A DNA stretch of 64,000 bases from Streptomyces sp. R21 (GTDB lineage: Bacteria > Actinomycetota > Actinomycetes > Streptomycetales > Streptomycetaceae): NCBI RefSeq assembly GCF_041051975.1, contig NZ_CP163435.1, positions 8,101,001 to 8,165,000 of the forward strand. Reading direction: 5' to 3'. The notes beneath the pieces are model-generated. The model made no database searches. It had not been told where the DNA came from and saw only the letters and a program-made list of their open reading frames with translations. Positions within the stretch are counted from its first letter, which is position 1, and every line of letters begins with the position of its first letter. Made by a program: the position numbers and the translations under genes. Below, piece by piece: positions 1-8,457 of the stretch.

Positions 1-497
1 ATGTCCTGATCCGCTGGGAGGACACCCTGAACCGCCTGGAGCACGACCCGATGAGCCTCTCCGGAGAGCTCGACTGGGTTGCCAAGCGGGAGCTCATGGA
101 GGGCTACAGGCGCCGGGACGGTCTCGACTGGGACGCGGCCCGGCTGCACCTCGTCGACCTCCAGTACGCCGATGTACGGGCCGAGAAGGGCCTCTACAAC
201 CGTCTCGCGGCCCGCGGCAAGATGAAGCGCCTGCTCACCGAGACGGACGTCGACGAGGCCCGTACGAAGCCGCCGGAGGACACCCGCGCGTACTTCCGCG
301 GACGCTGCCTGGAGCAGTACGCGGACGACGTCGCGGCGGCCTCCTGGGACTCGGTGATCTTCGATCTCCCGGGCCGGGACTCGCTCCAGCGCGTCCCAAC
401 CCTGGAGCCGCTTCGCGGAACGCGTAATCACGTGAAAGAGCTGCTCGACCGGTGCCGCACGGCGGAAGACCTGGTTCGGGTGCTCTCCGGAGGCTGA
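1..497 (+). CDS. dop: Pup deamidase/depupylase, C-terminal part
   Basis: This is the 3' end of a gene whose reading frame is already open at base 3 and ends in TGA. The protein segment contains the conserved stretch LDWVAKRELMEGYRRRDG and ends in a tail rich in charged residues, as in the Dop/PafA carboxylate-amine ligase fold. Dop removes Pup from substrates and, where Pup ends in Gln, deamidates it. I call Dop rather than PafA because it lies directly upstream of pup and because a separate, complete PafA lies at 5512-6873. The catalytic N-terminal half lies outside the window. Confidence 0.9.
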   Translation, partial: VLIRWEDTLNRLEHDPMSLSGELDWVAKRELMEGYRRRDGLDWDAARLHLVDLQYADVRAEKGLYNRLAARGKMKRLLTETDVDEARTKPPEDTRAYFRGRCLEQYADDVAAASWDSVIFDLPGRDSLQRVPTLEPLRGTRNHVKELLDRCRTAEDLVRVLSGG

Positions 498-527
498 AAA
501 GTCCACGGCAGGGGAATCACAGAGGTG

Positions 528-556
528 GGCCCCGCACGTTGCAGAAGTGCGGGGCC
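528..556 (+). terminator. Hairpin between dop and pup
   Basis: A perfect 10-bp stem, GGCCCCGCAC paired with GTGCGGGGCC, with a 9-nt loop. There is no T-run, as is usual for terminators in high-GC actinobacteria. It could end the dop transcript or lower read-through into pup. Confidence 0.6.
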
Positions 557-616
557 GATGTCGGACCCGGCTTGTAGGGTCTGATCAAGAACGTCGAACC
601 GAGCGGGGTGAGGTAG

Positions 617-835
617 ATGGCGACCAAGGACACCGGCGGCGGACAGCAGAAGGCAACGCGTTCCACCGAGGAGGTCGAGGAGCAGGCCCAGGACGCACAG
701 GCCACGGACGACCTCAAGGAACGCCAGGAGAAGCTGAGCGACGACGTCGACTCGGTTCTGGACGAGATCGACGATGTCCTCGAAGAGAACGCTGAGGACT
801 TCGTTCGAAGTTTCGTTCAGAAGGGCGGCGAGTAG
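617..835 (+). CDS. pup: Prokaryotic ubiquitin-like protein Pup
   Basis: A 72-residue, highly acidic, predicted disordered protein. Its C-terminus is FVQKGGE, so it already ends in Gly-Gly-Glu and would not need deamidation by Dop before PafA links the terminal Glu to substrate lysines. The middle region (EEVEEQ to DEIDDVLEENAEDFV) is the coiled-coil-forming segment that binds the proteasomal ATPase. An ATG start is preceded by GGTGAGG. A TAGGGT at 573-578 could be the -10 of a pup promoter behind the upstream hairpin. Confidence 0.97.
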   Translation: MATKDTGGGQQKATRSTEEVEEQAQDAQATDDLKERQEKLSDDVDSVLDEIDDVLEENAEDFVRSFVQKGGE

Positions 836-867
836 CCTTCGAATCAAAGCTGTCGGGGACTGCGGAC

Positions 868-1461
868 TTGGCAAGTGAAGAGGGTGTGAAGCGTTGCTCG
901 CGGTGCAAGGAAGCTAAGCCGCGGGCAGCCTTTGCCAGTAACAAGTCCGCCCGTGACGGCTTGCAGGCCTACTGCAGGGAGTGCTGGGCCGCGTATCACC
1001 AGGCCAGGCAACTCGCCAAGGGAAAGAACATCCGGCCGAAGGTGGAGACGCCCGAGGGGTGCAAGTCGTGTCGCAGCTGTGGGGAGATCAAGCCGCACAG
1101 CGAGTGGCATCGCAACTCGACGGCGTCGGATGGTCTCGCTACGTGCTGTAAGTCGTGCAAAGCAGCGCGGGGCAGGCGGGGACATCTCAAGCGCCACTAC
1201 GGCCTTACCGAAGCCGAACGTGACGAGATGATCGCCTCTCAAATGGGGCTCTGTGTGATCTGTCTGAAAGCCCCAGCCATTCATGTGGATCACTGCCACG
1301 AGACGGGTAGGGTCCGTGGCGTACTGTGCTTCAACTGCAATTCGGCCATCGGCAAGTTGGGAGATAATCCCGACGCAGTTCGTCGGGCTGCCGCCTACTT
1401 GGAAGGATCCTCGTGGAAGCCAACACTCGTAGCACCGGGCGTCTACCGGCTGCCTTCCTGA
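868..1461 (+). CDS. Endonuclease VII-like HNH protein with two zinc-knuckle modules
   Basis: A 197-residue protein. Two similar Cys4 modules come first (CSRC...CREC about residues 9-39 and CRSC...CKSC about 69-98; both contain a DGL-x-x-x-C segment). They are followed by a His-Me finger (recombination endonuclease VII) domain with CVIC, DHCHETGRVRG and LCFNCNSAIG. The family binds and cuts branched or duplex DNA. TTG at 868 follows GGGGA at suitable distance; GTG at 886 is an alternative. The gene sits between pup and prcB and its last 49 bases overlap the prcB start, so translation may be coupled. A role in proteasome biology is not evident from the sequence. Confidence 0.85.
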   Translation: MASEEGVKRCSRCKEAKPRAAFASNKSARDGLQAYCRECWAAYHQARQLAKGKNIRPKVETPEGCKSCRSCGEIKPHSEWHRNSTASDGLATCCKSCKAARGRRGHLKRHYGLTEAERDEMIASQMGLCVICLKAPAIHVDHCHETGRVRGVLCFNCNSAIGKLGDNPDAVRRAAAYLEGSSWKPTLVAPGVYRLPS

Positions 1462-2258
1462 CGCCAGGGTCGTCGTCGTTCATGGACTTCCTGTCCGAGC
1501 ACCAGCCGGGGATGCTTCCGGGCAACCGGCAGCTGCCGCCCATGAAGGGCGTGATCGAGGCCCCGCACGGCACCACCATCGTCGCCGTCACGTTCCCCGG
1601 GGGCGTGGTGCTCGCCGGTGACCGGCGGGCGACCATGGGCAATGTCATCGCGCAGCGGGACATCGAGAAGGTCTTCCCGGCCGATGAGTACTCGGCGGTG
1701 GGCATCGCCGGTACGGCAGGCCTGGCCGTGGAGATGGTGAAGCTGTTCCAGCTGGAGCTGGAGCACTTCGAGAAGGTCGAGGGGGCCACGCTCTCACTGG
1801 AGGGCAAGGCCAACCGGCTGTCGACGATGATCCGTTCGAACCTCGGCATGGCCATGCAGGGCCTTGCGGTGGTGCCGCTCTTCGCGGGATACGACGTGGA
1901 CCGCGAGCGGGGCCGCATCTTCTCCTACGACGTCACGGGCGGCCGTTCCGAGGAGCACGGCTTCGCGGCCACGGGCTCCGGCTCGATCTTCGCGCGCGGC
2001 GCCATGAAGAAGCTCTACGCCAAGGACCTGACCGAGGAGCAGGCCACGACGCTCGTCGTCCAGGCCCTGTACGACGCGGCCGACGACGACTCGGCGACCG
2101 GTGGTCCCGATGTCGCCCGCCGGATCTACCCGATCGTCACCGTGATCACCGAGGACGGGTTCCGCCGTGTCACCGACGAGGAGTCGTCCGAGATCGCTCG
2201 CGCGATCCTGGAGCGGCGCCTGGAGCAGCCCGACGGCCCGCGCGCCGCGCTGCTCTGA
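1413..2258 (+). CDS. prcB: 20S proteasome beta subunit
   Basis: A 281-residue protein with a propeptide of about 53 residues cleaved before Thr54 (sequence HG-TTIVAV), which becomes the N-terminal nucleophile. The core carries VLAGDRRAT and TGSGSIFARGAMKKLY, typical of active beta subunits. It degrades pupylated proteins inside the barrel formed with PrcA. The GTG start lies inside the upstream endonuclease gene in another frame. Length and propeptide match Streptomyces PrcB. Confidence 0.97.
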   Translation: MEANTRSTGRLPAAFLTPGSSSFMDFLSEHQPGMLPGNRQLPPMKGVIEAPHGTTIVAVTFPGGVVLAGDRRATMGNVIAQRDIEKVFPADEYSAVGIAGTAGLAVEMVKLFQLELEHFEKVEGATLSLEGKANRLSTMIRSNLGMAMQGLAVVPLFAGYDVDRERGRIFSYDVTGGRSEEHGFAATGSGSIFARGAMKKLYAKDLTEEQATTLVVQALYDAADDDSATGGPDVARRIYPIVTVITEDGFRRVTDEESSEIARAILERRLEQPDGPRAALL

Positions 2259-2315
2259 CAGCGGCCCTCTTCTCAAGGTGATCCAGTGACTTCGACAGAA
2301 AGGGACGGATAACCG

Positions 2316-3062
2316 GTGTCGACGCCGTTCTATGTCTCACCCCAGCAGGCCATGGCCGACCGGGCGGAATACGCCCGCAAGGGCATCGCCCGCGGTCGCA
2401 GCCTGGTCGTGCTGCAGTACGCCGACGGCATCGTGTTCGTCGGCGAGAACCCGTCCCGCGCGCTGCACAAGTTCAGCGAGATCTACGACCGGATCGGCTT
2501 CGCGGCCGCCGGCAAGTACAACGAGTACGAGAACCTGCGGATCGGTGGCGTGCGGTACGCCGACCTGCGTGGTTACACCTACGACCGTGACGACGTGACC
2601 GCCCGTGGTCTCGCCAACGTCTACGCGCAGACGCTGGGCACGATCTTCTCCTCGGCGGCCGAGAAGCCGTACGAGGTGGAGCTCGTGGTCGCCGAGGTGG
2701 GGGACACCCCCGAGGGTGACCAGATCTACCGGCTGCCGCACGACGGTTCGATCGTGGACGAGCACGGCTCGGTCGCGGTCGGTGGCAACGCCGAGCAGAT
2801 CAGCAGCTATCTCGACGAGCAGCACCAGGACGGAATGAGCCTCGCCGAGGCGCTCAAGCTGGCCGTGAAGTCCCTGTCGCGGGAGCCGAACGGCGGGCAG
2901 CGGGAGATCCCCGCGGAGCGTCTGGAGGTCGCGATCCTGGATCGTACGCGTCCGCAGCAGCGCAAGTTCAAGCGCATCGTCGGCCGTCAGCTCGCCCGCC
3001 TTCTGGAGGCGAACGGCGCGTCGACCGCCACCGAGGCCGAGGACTCCGCGGACGAGGAGTGA
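2316..3062 (+). CDS. prcA: 20S proteasome alpha subunit
   Basis: A 248-residue protein forming the outer rings and gate of the 20S core. It begins MSTPFYVSPQQAMADRAEYARKGIARG, the gate and first helix, has no catalytic threonine, and ends in an acidic tail (TEAEDSADEE). It follows prcB by 57 bases on the same strand, so the two are probably co-transcribed. GTG start at 2316. A strong hairpin follows the stop codon. Confidence 0.97.
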   Translation: MSTPFYVSPQQAMADRAEYARKGIARGRSLVVLQYADGIVFVGENPSRALHKFSEIYDRIGFAAAGKYNEYENLRIGGVRYADLRGYTYDRDDVTARGLANVYAQTLGTIFSSAAEKPYEVELVVAEVGDTPEGDQIYRLPHDGSIVDEHGSVAVGGNAEQISSYLDEQHQDGMSLAEALKLAVKSLSREPNGGQREIPAERLEVAILDRTRPQQRKFKRIVGRQLARLLEANGASTATEAEDSADEE

Positions 3063-3080
3063 CCGACCCGATCGCCTGAT

Positions 3081-3112
3081 GTGCGCCCCGGCCGACAGCG
3101 GCCGGGGCGCAC
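3081..3112. terminator. Terminator between prcA and lacI-type gene
   Basis: A perfect 14-bp stem (GTGCGCCCCGGCCG and its complement) with a 4-nt ACAG loop. It lies between the convergent prcA and regulator genes and could serve both. Confidence 0.8.
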
Positions 3113-3132
3113 GGCGTTTCGGGGGCGCGGCG

Positions 3133-4134
3133 TCAGGAGTGGCGTGGGGGCGCCGTGGAGCCTCGTACGACCAGTTCGACCGGGATGTCCCCTGGCGTCG
3201 GTGTGCGGCCGCCCAGGACCGCCAGGAGGGCCTGCATGCCGCGTTCACCGAAAAGCTCGGCGTCGAGGCGGATGGTGGTGAGCTCCGGATCGATGGCGGT
3301 CGCGAGGCCGAGGTCGTCGAATCCGGTGATCGACAGGTCCTCGGGGATGCGCAGGCCGAGGCGGCGGGCGGCCTTGTAGGCGCCGACGGCCAGTTTGTCG
3401 TCGTCGCAGATGACGGCCGTGGGCCGGGGGCCCGGCTCGCCGAGGGCGGCTTCGACGGCGGCGAGGGCGCCCTCGACGGAGATCGGCGCGAGGGCCGTGC
3501 GGACGGCGCCGACGCGTGCGGCGAGCTGCCGCGCGCGTACCTCGAAGGTCCACGAGGGGATGTCGGCGGCCAGGTGCAGGAAGCGGCGGTGGCCCAGCTC
3601 CAGCAGGTGGTCGGCGACCTGGCGTACGCCGTCGGCGATGTCGAGGTTGACGGTCGCGGCGCCGTGGCTGCCCGCCGGGTCGCTGTCGAGCATCACCAGG
3701 GGCAGCTGGTCGCCGCGGATGGCGCTGAGGGCGTCGGCGGCCATGGAGGAGGCGATCACGCCGTCCAGGGCGGCGCGGGCCGAGCCGAAGGGGTCGCGGG
3801 CGGGGCCGATGCCTTCGGGGGAGGGGTAGAGGACCACGCCGAAGCCGTGTTCGGCGGCGACGCGGGCGGCGCCGGTGTAGACGCCGGCGAAGAACTCGGT
3901 GGTGAGCGCGGGCACCACGAGCAGGACGGTGCGGGTGCGGCCGAGGCGGAGGTTGCGGGCGGCGAGGTTGGGGCGATACCCCAGGTCGCGGGCGGCCTCC
4001 CGTACGCGTTCGGCCGTCGGTTCCGAGACCCGGCCGCGCCACTTGTCGCCGAGGACCAGGGAGACGGCGGCCTGGGAGACCCCGGCTGCCTGGGCGACGT
4101 CGCGGCTCGTGGGGCGGGTGCTGCCTCGTGCCAC
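3133..4134 (-). CDS. LacI-family transcriptional regulator
   Basis: A 333-residue regulator. The N-terminal helix-turn-helix reads TSRDVAQAAGVSQAAVSLVL, and the hinge and periplasmic-binding-like effector domain follow (SITGFDDL near the C-terminus is typical). The GTG start at 4134 is preceded by GAAGG at good spacing; an ATG at 4176 would add 14 residues. It is divergent from an MFS exporter/importer gene with a 20-bp LacI-type palindrome between them, so it probably represses that gene in response to a small ligand, often a sugar. The ligand cannot be read from the sequence. Confidence 0.9.
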   Translation of the reverse strand: MARGSTRPTSRDVAQAAGVSQAAVSLVLGDKWRGRVSEPTAERVREAARDLGYRPNLAARNLRLGRTRTVLLVVPALTTEFFAGVYTGAARVAAEHGFGVVLYPSPEGIGPARDPFGSARAALDGVIASSMAADALSAIRGDQLPLVMLDSDPAGSHGAATVNLDIADGVRQVADHLLELGHRRFLHLAADIPSWTFEVRARQLAARVGAVRTALAPISVEGALAAVEAALGEPGPRPTAVICDDDKLAVGAYKAARRLGLRIPEDLSITGFDDLGLATAIDPELTTIRLDAELFGERGMQALLAVLGGRTPTPGDIPVELVVRGSTAPPRHS

Positions 4135-4192
4135 CGTGCACCTTCGCCTTCTGCTGGACTCGCCGACTGCGCACATGGTACGTATGACGGGA

Positions 4193-4212
4193 GAAGTTAT
4201 ACGTAAAACTTC
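4193..4212. promoter_or_regulatory. Candidate LacI-family operator
   Basis: A 20-bp palindrome with GAAGTTATAC on one side and GTAAAACTTC on the other: nine of ten positions pair and the centre is CG, as expected for LacI-family sites. It lies midway between the divergent lacI-type gene (starts 4134) and MFS gene (starts 4243). Confidence 0.7.
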
Positions 4213-4242
4213 GAGCGTTGCGGGCGAGCAGAAGGACATGAC

Positions 4243-5502
4243 ATGGCCGCGGGATACCTGGAGATCCTCAGGGCGAGGCACGCCGCGCGTCTGCTCGTCG
4301 GCACGCTGGTGGGCCGGCTGCCGAACGCCACCGCGGCCATCGCCGTCGTGCTCTTCATCCGCGCGGAGGGCGGCACCTACAGCCTCGCCGGGGGCCTCGC
4401 CGCGGTCTACGGAGTCGCCAACGCCGTGGGCCAGCCGCTGCTGGGCCGGCTCGTGGACCTCCACGGGCAGCCGCGTGTCCAGCTGCCCGCCGCGGTGGTC
4501 TCCGCCCTCGGCATGACGGTCTTCGCCCTCGCGGGCACCGATCCGCTGCCGCTCGCGTACGCCGCCATGGCGGTCGCCGGACTCTTCACACCGCCCCTGG
4601 AGGGCGGCCTGCGGGCGCTGTGGCCCTCCGTCCTCCGTAAGGAGGACCAGATACACACCGCGTACGCGATGGACGCCGTGGCGCAGGAAGTGATGTTCAC
4701 CGTCGGGCCGTTGCTGGTGACGCTGTGCGTGTCGCTGTGGTCCGCGCAGGCCGCGCTCGTCGTCCTCGGCGTCATCGGTGTCCTCGGCGCGCTCTCCGTG
4801 GTCGTGTCGCCCCCCTCGCGCGCGTGGCGCTCGGCGCCGCGCGAGGCCCACTGGCTCGGCGCGCTCAGGTCACCCGGACTCAACGCGCTCCTGGGCGCGT
4901 TCCTGTTCGTCGGCATCGCCCTCGGCTCCATCACGGTCGCGTCCCTGGCGTACGCGGACGACCACGGCGGCGACGCGGTGTACGGCTGGCTGATGGCGGG
5001 GATCGGGCTCGGCGCCCTCGTCGGCGGCACCGTGTACGGCGCGAGGCAGTGGACGGGCGCGCCGGAGCGCCGACTGAGGCTGCTCGTCGCGCTTCTGGCG
5101 GTCTGTTACCTGCCGCTGATGCTGATGCCCGGAGCGGTCGCCATGACGGCGCTCACCGCACTCGCCGGACTCTTCCTGGCGCCCTGTATCGCGTGTGCGT
5201 TCATCATCGTGGACCGGCACGCGCCGAGCGGCACGGTCACCGAGGCGTTCTCCTGGCTTGTGACGACGTTCACGGTGGGCGCGTCCGTCGGAACGGGCCT
5301 TGCGGGGCCGGTCGTCGAGTGGGGCGGGGCGGTGTGGGGCTTCGCCGTGCCGGGTGCCGCCGGAGCCGTATCGCTGCTGGTGCTGACGGCCACCGGACGG
5401 GTCCTCGCAGCTCCCGGTGGGGGCGAGGTAGTTGCGGTCTCATCGGAAAATGATCCAAACCGTGCCGTCGAACCCCGTTTCAGCACAGGGGATCGGGCGT
5501 AA
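4243..5502 (+). CDS. Major facilitator superfamily transporter
   Basis: A 419-residue membrane protein with about 12 hydrophobic segments. The loop LLGRLVDLHGQPRVQ after the second helix fits the MFS motif A position (G-x-L-x-D). The start ATG is preceded by AGAAGGA. The substrate is unknown; a sugar or small drug-like molecule is plausible from the adjacent LacI regulator. The stop codon lies 9 bases before pafA, so some pafA transcription may start at this gene's promoter. Confidence 0.85.
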   Translation: MAAGYLEILRARHAARLLVGTLVGRLPNATAAIAVVLFIRAEGGTYSLAGGLAAVYGVANAVGQPLLGRLVDLHGQPRVQLPAAVVSALGMTVFALAGTDPLPLAYAAMAVAGLFTPPLEGGLRALWPSVLRKEDQIHTAYAMDAVAQEVMFTVGPLLVTLCVSLWSAQAALVVLGVIGVLGALSVVVSPPSRAWRSAPREAHWLGALRSPGLNALLGAFLFVGIALGSITVASLAYADDHGGDAVYGWLMAGIGLGALVGGTVYGARQWTGAPERRLRLLVALLAVCYLPLMLMPGAVAMTALTALAGLFLAPCIACAFIIVDRHAPSGTVTEAFSWLVTTFTVGASVGTGLAGPVVEWGGAVWGFAVPGAAGAVSLLVLTATGRVLAAPGGGEVVAVSSENDPNRAVEPRFSTGDRA

Positions 5503-5511
5503 TGTTCAGTC

Positions 5512-6873
5512 ATGGACCGCCGCATTTTCGGGCTGGAGAACGAGTACGGCGTCACGTGTACGTTCAGGGGACAGCGCCGCCTGTCTCCCGACGAGGTGGC
5601 GCGGTACCTCTTCCGCCGTGTCGTGTCATGGGGCCGCAGCAGCAATGTCTTTCTGCGGAACGGTGCCCGCCTCTATCTCGACGTGGGATCACATCCGGAA
5701 TACGCGACACCCGAATGTGACAACGTGACGGAACTCGTCACCCACGACAAGGCCGGCGAACGCATCCTCGAAGGACTCCTGGTAGACGCCGAACGACGCC
5801 TGCACGAGGAAGGAATCGCGGGCGACGTCTATCTGTTCAAGAACAACACCGACTCGGCCGGAAACTCCTACGGCTGTCACGAGAACTATCTGGTGGCGCG
5901 TCACGGGGAGTTCTCCCGGCTCGCGGACATTCTCATTCCGTTCCTCGTCACGAGGCAGCTCCTCTGCGGTGCCGGCAAGGTGCTGCAGACTCCGCGCGGC
6001 GCGGTGTACTGCGTCAGTCAGCGCGCCGAACACATCTGGGAGGGCGTCAGCTCGGCGACGACCCGCTCCCGGCCCATCATCAACACCCGGGACGAACCGC
6101 ACGCGGACGCCGAGCGCTACCGCCGGCTGCACGTCATCGTCGGCGACTCGAACATGTCCGAGACCACCATGCTCCTCAAGGTCGGCGCGACCGACCTCGT
6201 GCTGCGCATGATCGAGGCCGGCACGGTGATGCGCGACCTGACGCTGGAGAACCCGATCCGGGCGATCCGCGAGGTCAGTCACGACATCACGGGCCGCCGC
6301 AAGGTGCGGCTGGCCAGTGGCCGGGAGGCCTCCGCCCTGGAGGTCCAGCGCGAGTACTACGAGAAGGCCGTGGACTTCTGCGAGCGCCGCGGTATCCGTA
6401 CCGGGACGGTCGAACAGGTCCTCGAACTGTGGGGCCGTGTCCTGGACTCGATCGAGGCGGAGGACCTCGACCGGATCGGCACCGAGATCGACTGGGTCAT
6501 GAAGTACCAGCTCATCGAGCGGTACCGGGCGAAGCACAACATGACCATGTCCCACCCGCGGGTCGCGCAGATAGACCTCGCCTACCACGACATCCACCGC
6601 CGTCGCGGCCTCTACTACCTTCTGGAGAAGAAGGGCCAAGCCGCCAGGATCTGCAACGACTTGAAGATCTTCGAGGGCAAGTCGGTGCCCCCGCAGACGA
6701 CTCGGGCGCGGTTGCGCGGTGACTTCATCCGGCGCGCTCAGGAACAGCGCCGCGATTTCACCGTCGACTGGGTGCACCTCAAGCTCAACGACCAGGCACA
6801 GCGCACCGTGTTGTGCAAGGACCCGTTCCGTTCCGTCGACGACCGGGTGGAGAAGCTCATCGCGGGAATGTGA
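5512..6873 (+). CDS. pafA: Pup-protein ligase
   Basis: A 453-residue ATP-dependent ligase that joins the C-terminal Glu of Pup to substrate lysines. The first strand carries GLENEYG (Glu9, metal/ATP ligand) and YLDVGSHPEYATPE holds Asp57, the catalytic base position in characterised PafA proteins. The full family length is present. It lies 9 bases after an MFS gene rather than next to dop/pup, so the lacI/MFS pair separates it from the rest of the locus. Its ribosome-binding site is weak. A strong terminator follows. Confidence 0.97.
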   Translation: MDRRIFGLENEYGVTCTFRGQRRLSPDEVARYLFRRVVSWGRSSNVFLRNGARLYLDVGSHPEYATPECDNVTELVTHDKAGERILEGLLVDAERRLHEEGIAGDVYLFKNNTDSAGNSYGCHENYLVARHGEFSRLADILIPFLVTRQLLCGAGKVLQTPRGAVYCVSQRAEHIWEGVSSATTRSRPIINTRDEPHADAERYRRLHVIVGDSNMSETTMLLKVGATDLVLRMIEAGTVMRDLTLENPIRAIREVSHDITGRRKVRLASGREASALEVQREYYEKAVDFCERRGIRTGTVEQVLELWGRVLDSIEAEDLDRIGTEIDWVMKYQLIERYRAKHNMTMSHPRVAQIDLAYHDIHRRRGLYYLLEKKGQAARICNDLKIFEGKSVPPQTTRARLRGDFIRRAQEQRRDFTVDWVHLKLNDQAQRTVLCKDPFRSVDDRVEKLIAGM

Positions 6874-6909
6874 GCCACGACTTCGGTCTGGTTTGTCGGA
6901 ACGCAACAC

Positions 6910-6940
6910 CGGGCGCCGTACGTTTTCCGTACGGCGCCCG
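6910..6940 (+). terminator. Terminator after pafA
   Basis: A perfect 13-bp stem (CGGGCGCCGTACG and its complement) with a TTTTC loop, 37 bases after the pafA stop. Confidence 0.85.
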
Positions 6941-7002
6941 TGTCACGTCGTAGAGTTGCGCGCACGCCATCAACCAAGATCGACCGATACGAGGCCCCCA
7001 CC

Positions 7003-8016
7003 GTGCGCCGACGCTCACTCCTTATCGCCGTACCCGCCGGACTGGTCACACTCGCCGGATGCGGTGACGACGACAAGTCAGACACGGCCAAGTCCACCGG
7101 CAGTCCGTCGGCCTCGGCCTCGGCTTCCGCGTCCGCTTCGGCGGCGCCGCCGCCGAAGATCGTCGACGGTCCGCTTCCGGCCATCACGGCGGGGGCGAAG
7201 TTCGGTGAGAAGCCGACCGTGGCCAAGGGCAGTGGCGAGCCGTCGAAGGACCTGGCGGTCAAGACGGTGATCGCGGGCAGCGGGAAGACGGTCGCCGAGG
7301 GCGACTACATCCAGGCGAACTACCTGGGCCAGATCTGGAACACGGCCAAGGTCTTCGACAACTCCTACGACCGCAAGACGCCGCTGGTCATCGCGCTGGC
7401 CCAGGGCCAGATCATCGACGGCTGGCGTTACGCCCTGACGGGCAAGAAGGCCGGCAGCCGTGTCCTGATGGCCATCCCGCCGACCTGGGGCTACGGCACG
7501 GGCGGCAACACGCAGGCGGGCATCAAGGGCACCGACACGCTGGTCTTCGTCGTCGACATCGTGAACACCTTCAACGCGAAGAGCTCGGCCAAGGGCAAGA
7601 CCGTCGCGCAGAGCGACGCCGCCCTGCCGAAGGTGGGCACGAACACGGACGGCAAGGCTCCGTCCCTCGACATCCCGAAGTCGGACGCCCCGAAGAAGCT
7701 CGTGGCGAACTACGTCATCGAGGGCGACGGTGACGAGGTCAAGGCGGACAGCAGCGTCCTCGTGCAGTACAAGGGCGTGCTGTGGGACACCGGCAAGGAG
7801 TTCGACTCGACGTACGCCCGGGGCGCGCTGACGTCGTTCTCGCTCCAGCAGGTCGTCAAGGGCTGGTCCCAGGGTCTGACCGGCAAGAAGGTGGGCAGCC
7901 GCGTGCTCATCGTCGTGCCGCCGAGCCTGGGCTACGGAGACAGCCCGCCGAGCGGCAGCCCGATCAAGAAGGACTCCACCCTCGTTTTCACGGTCGACAT
8001 CCTGGCGAAGATGTAA
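7003..8016 (+). CDS. Tandem FKBP-type peptidyl-prolyl isomerase lipoprotein
   Basis: A 337-residue predicted lipoprotein. The N-terminus VRRRSLLIAVPAGLVTLAGC gives a lipobox LAGC with Cys20 as the lipidated residue. A Ser-Ala run (SASASASASA) follows as linker. Two FKBP domains come next, about residues 75-195 and 220-337, each with a G-Y-G segment (TWGYGTGG, SLGYGDSP) and a VFVVDI/VFTVDI end strand. The first domain is more divergent and may not be active. It probably helps folding of exported proteins outside the membrane. GTG at 7003 is chosen because it begins the signal peptide and follows GAGG; longer starts spoil the signal. Confidence 0.88.
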   Translation: MRRRSLLIAVPAGLVTLAGCGDDDKSDTAKSTGSPSASASASASASAAPPPKIVDGPLPAITAGAKFGEKPTVAKGSGEPSKDLAVKTVIAGSGKTVAEGDYIQANYLGQIWNTAKVFDNSYDRKTPLVIALAQGQIIDGWRYALTGKKAGSRVLMAIPPTWGYGTGGNTQAGIKGTDTLVFVVDIVNTFNAKSSAKGKTVAQSDAALPKVGTNTDGKAPSLDIPKSDAPKKLVANYVIEGDGDEVKADSSVLVQYKGVLWDTGKEFDSTYARGALTSFSLQQVVKGWSQGLTGKKVGSRVLIVVPPSLGYGDSPPSGSPIKKDSTLVFTVDILAKM

Positions 8017-8085
8017 CGCTTCCGGGGATGTGAGACTGTCTGTGTTGCCTCAAGGACTTTACGCAAACAAGCAGGAGCCAGAAAC

Positions 8086-8457
8086 GTGAGCATCGAGAAG
8101 CCCGAGATCGACTTCCCGGGCGGCGAGCCCCCGGCGGACCTCGAGATCAAGGACATCTGGGAGGGCGACGGCGCCGAAGCGGTGTCCGGCCAGAACGTCA
8201 GCGTCCACTACGTGGGCGTCGCCTTCAGCACCGGCGAGGAGTTCGACGCCAGCTGGAACCGTGGAACCCCGTTCCGCTTCCCGCTCGGCGGCGGCCGTGT
8301 CATCAAGGGCTGGGACAAGGGCGTGCAGGGAATGAAGGTCGGCGGCCGTCGCCAGCTGACCATCCCCGCGCACCTCGCCTACGGCAACCAGAGCCCGACC
8401 CCGGCGATCAAGCCCGGCGAGACGCTGATCTTCGTCGTCGACCTGATCGCGGTCTGA
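8086..8457 (+). CDS. FKBP-type peptidyl-prolyl cis-trans isomerase, cytosolic
   Basis: A 123-residue single FKBP domain with no signal peptide. The core residues are present: VHYVG, FDASWNRGTPFRFPLG, VIKGWDKGVQGMKVGG, and AYG followed by FVVDLI. It would catalyse proline isomerisation in the cytosol. It lies 69 bases after the lipoprotein isomerase on the same strand. The GTG start follows AGGAG (8070-8074) at a rather long spacing. Confidence 0.93.
   Translation: MSIEKPEIDFPGGEPPADLEIKDIWEGDGAEAVSGQNVSVHYVGVAFSTGEEFDASWNRGTPFRFPLGGGRVIKGWDKGVQGMKVGGRRQLTIPAHLAYGNQSPTPAIKPGETLIFVVDLIAV

Noticed and set aside
868..1461. The HNH gene as a sign of a prophage or homing intron
   Set aside because: There are no other phage genes, attachment repeats or intron structures, and its codon use is only mildly less biased than neighbours.
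4135..4851. An N-terminal extension of the LacI regulator by about 240 residues
   Set aside because: The frame runs through the MFS gene on the other strand and past the operator; a GTG with a good binding site at 4134 starts the HTH domain.
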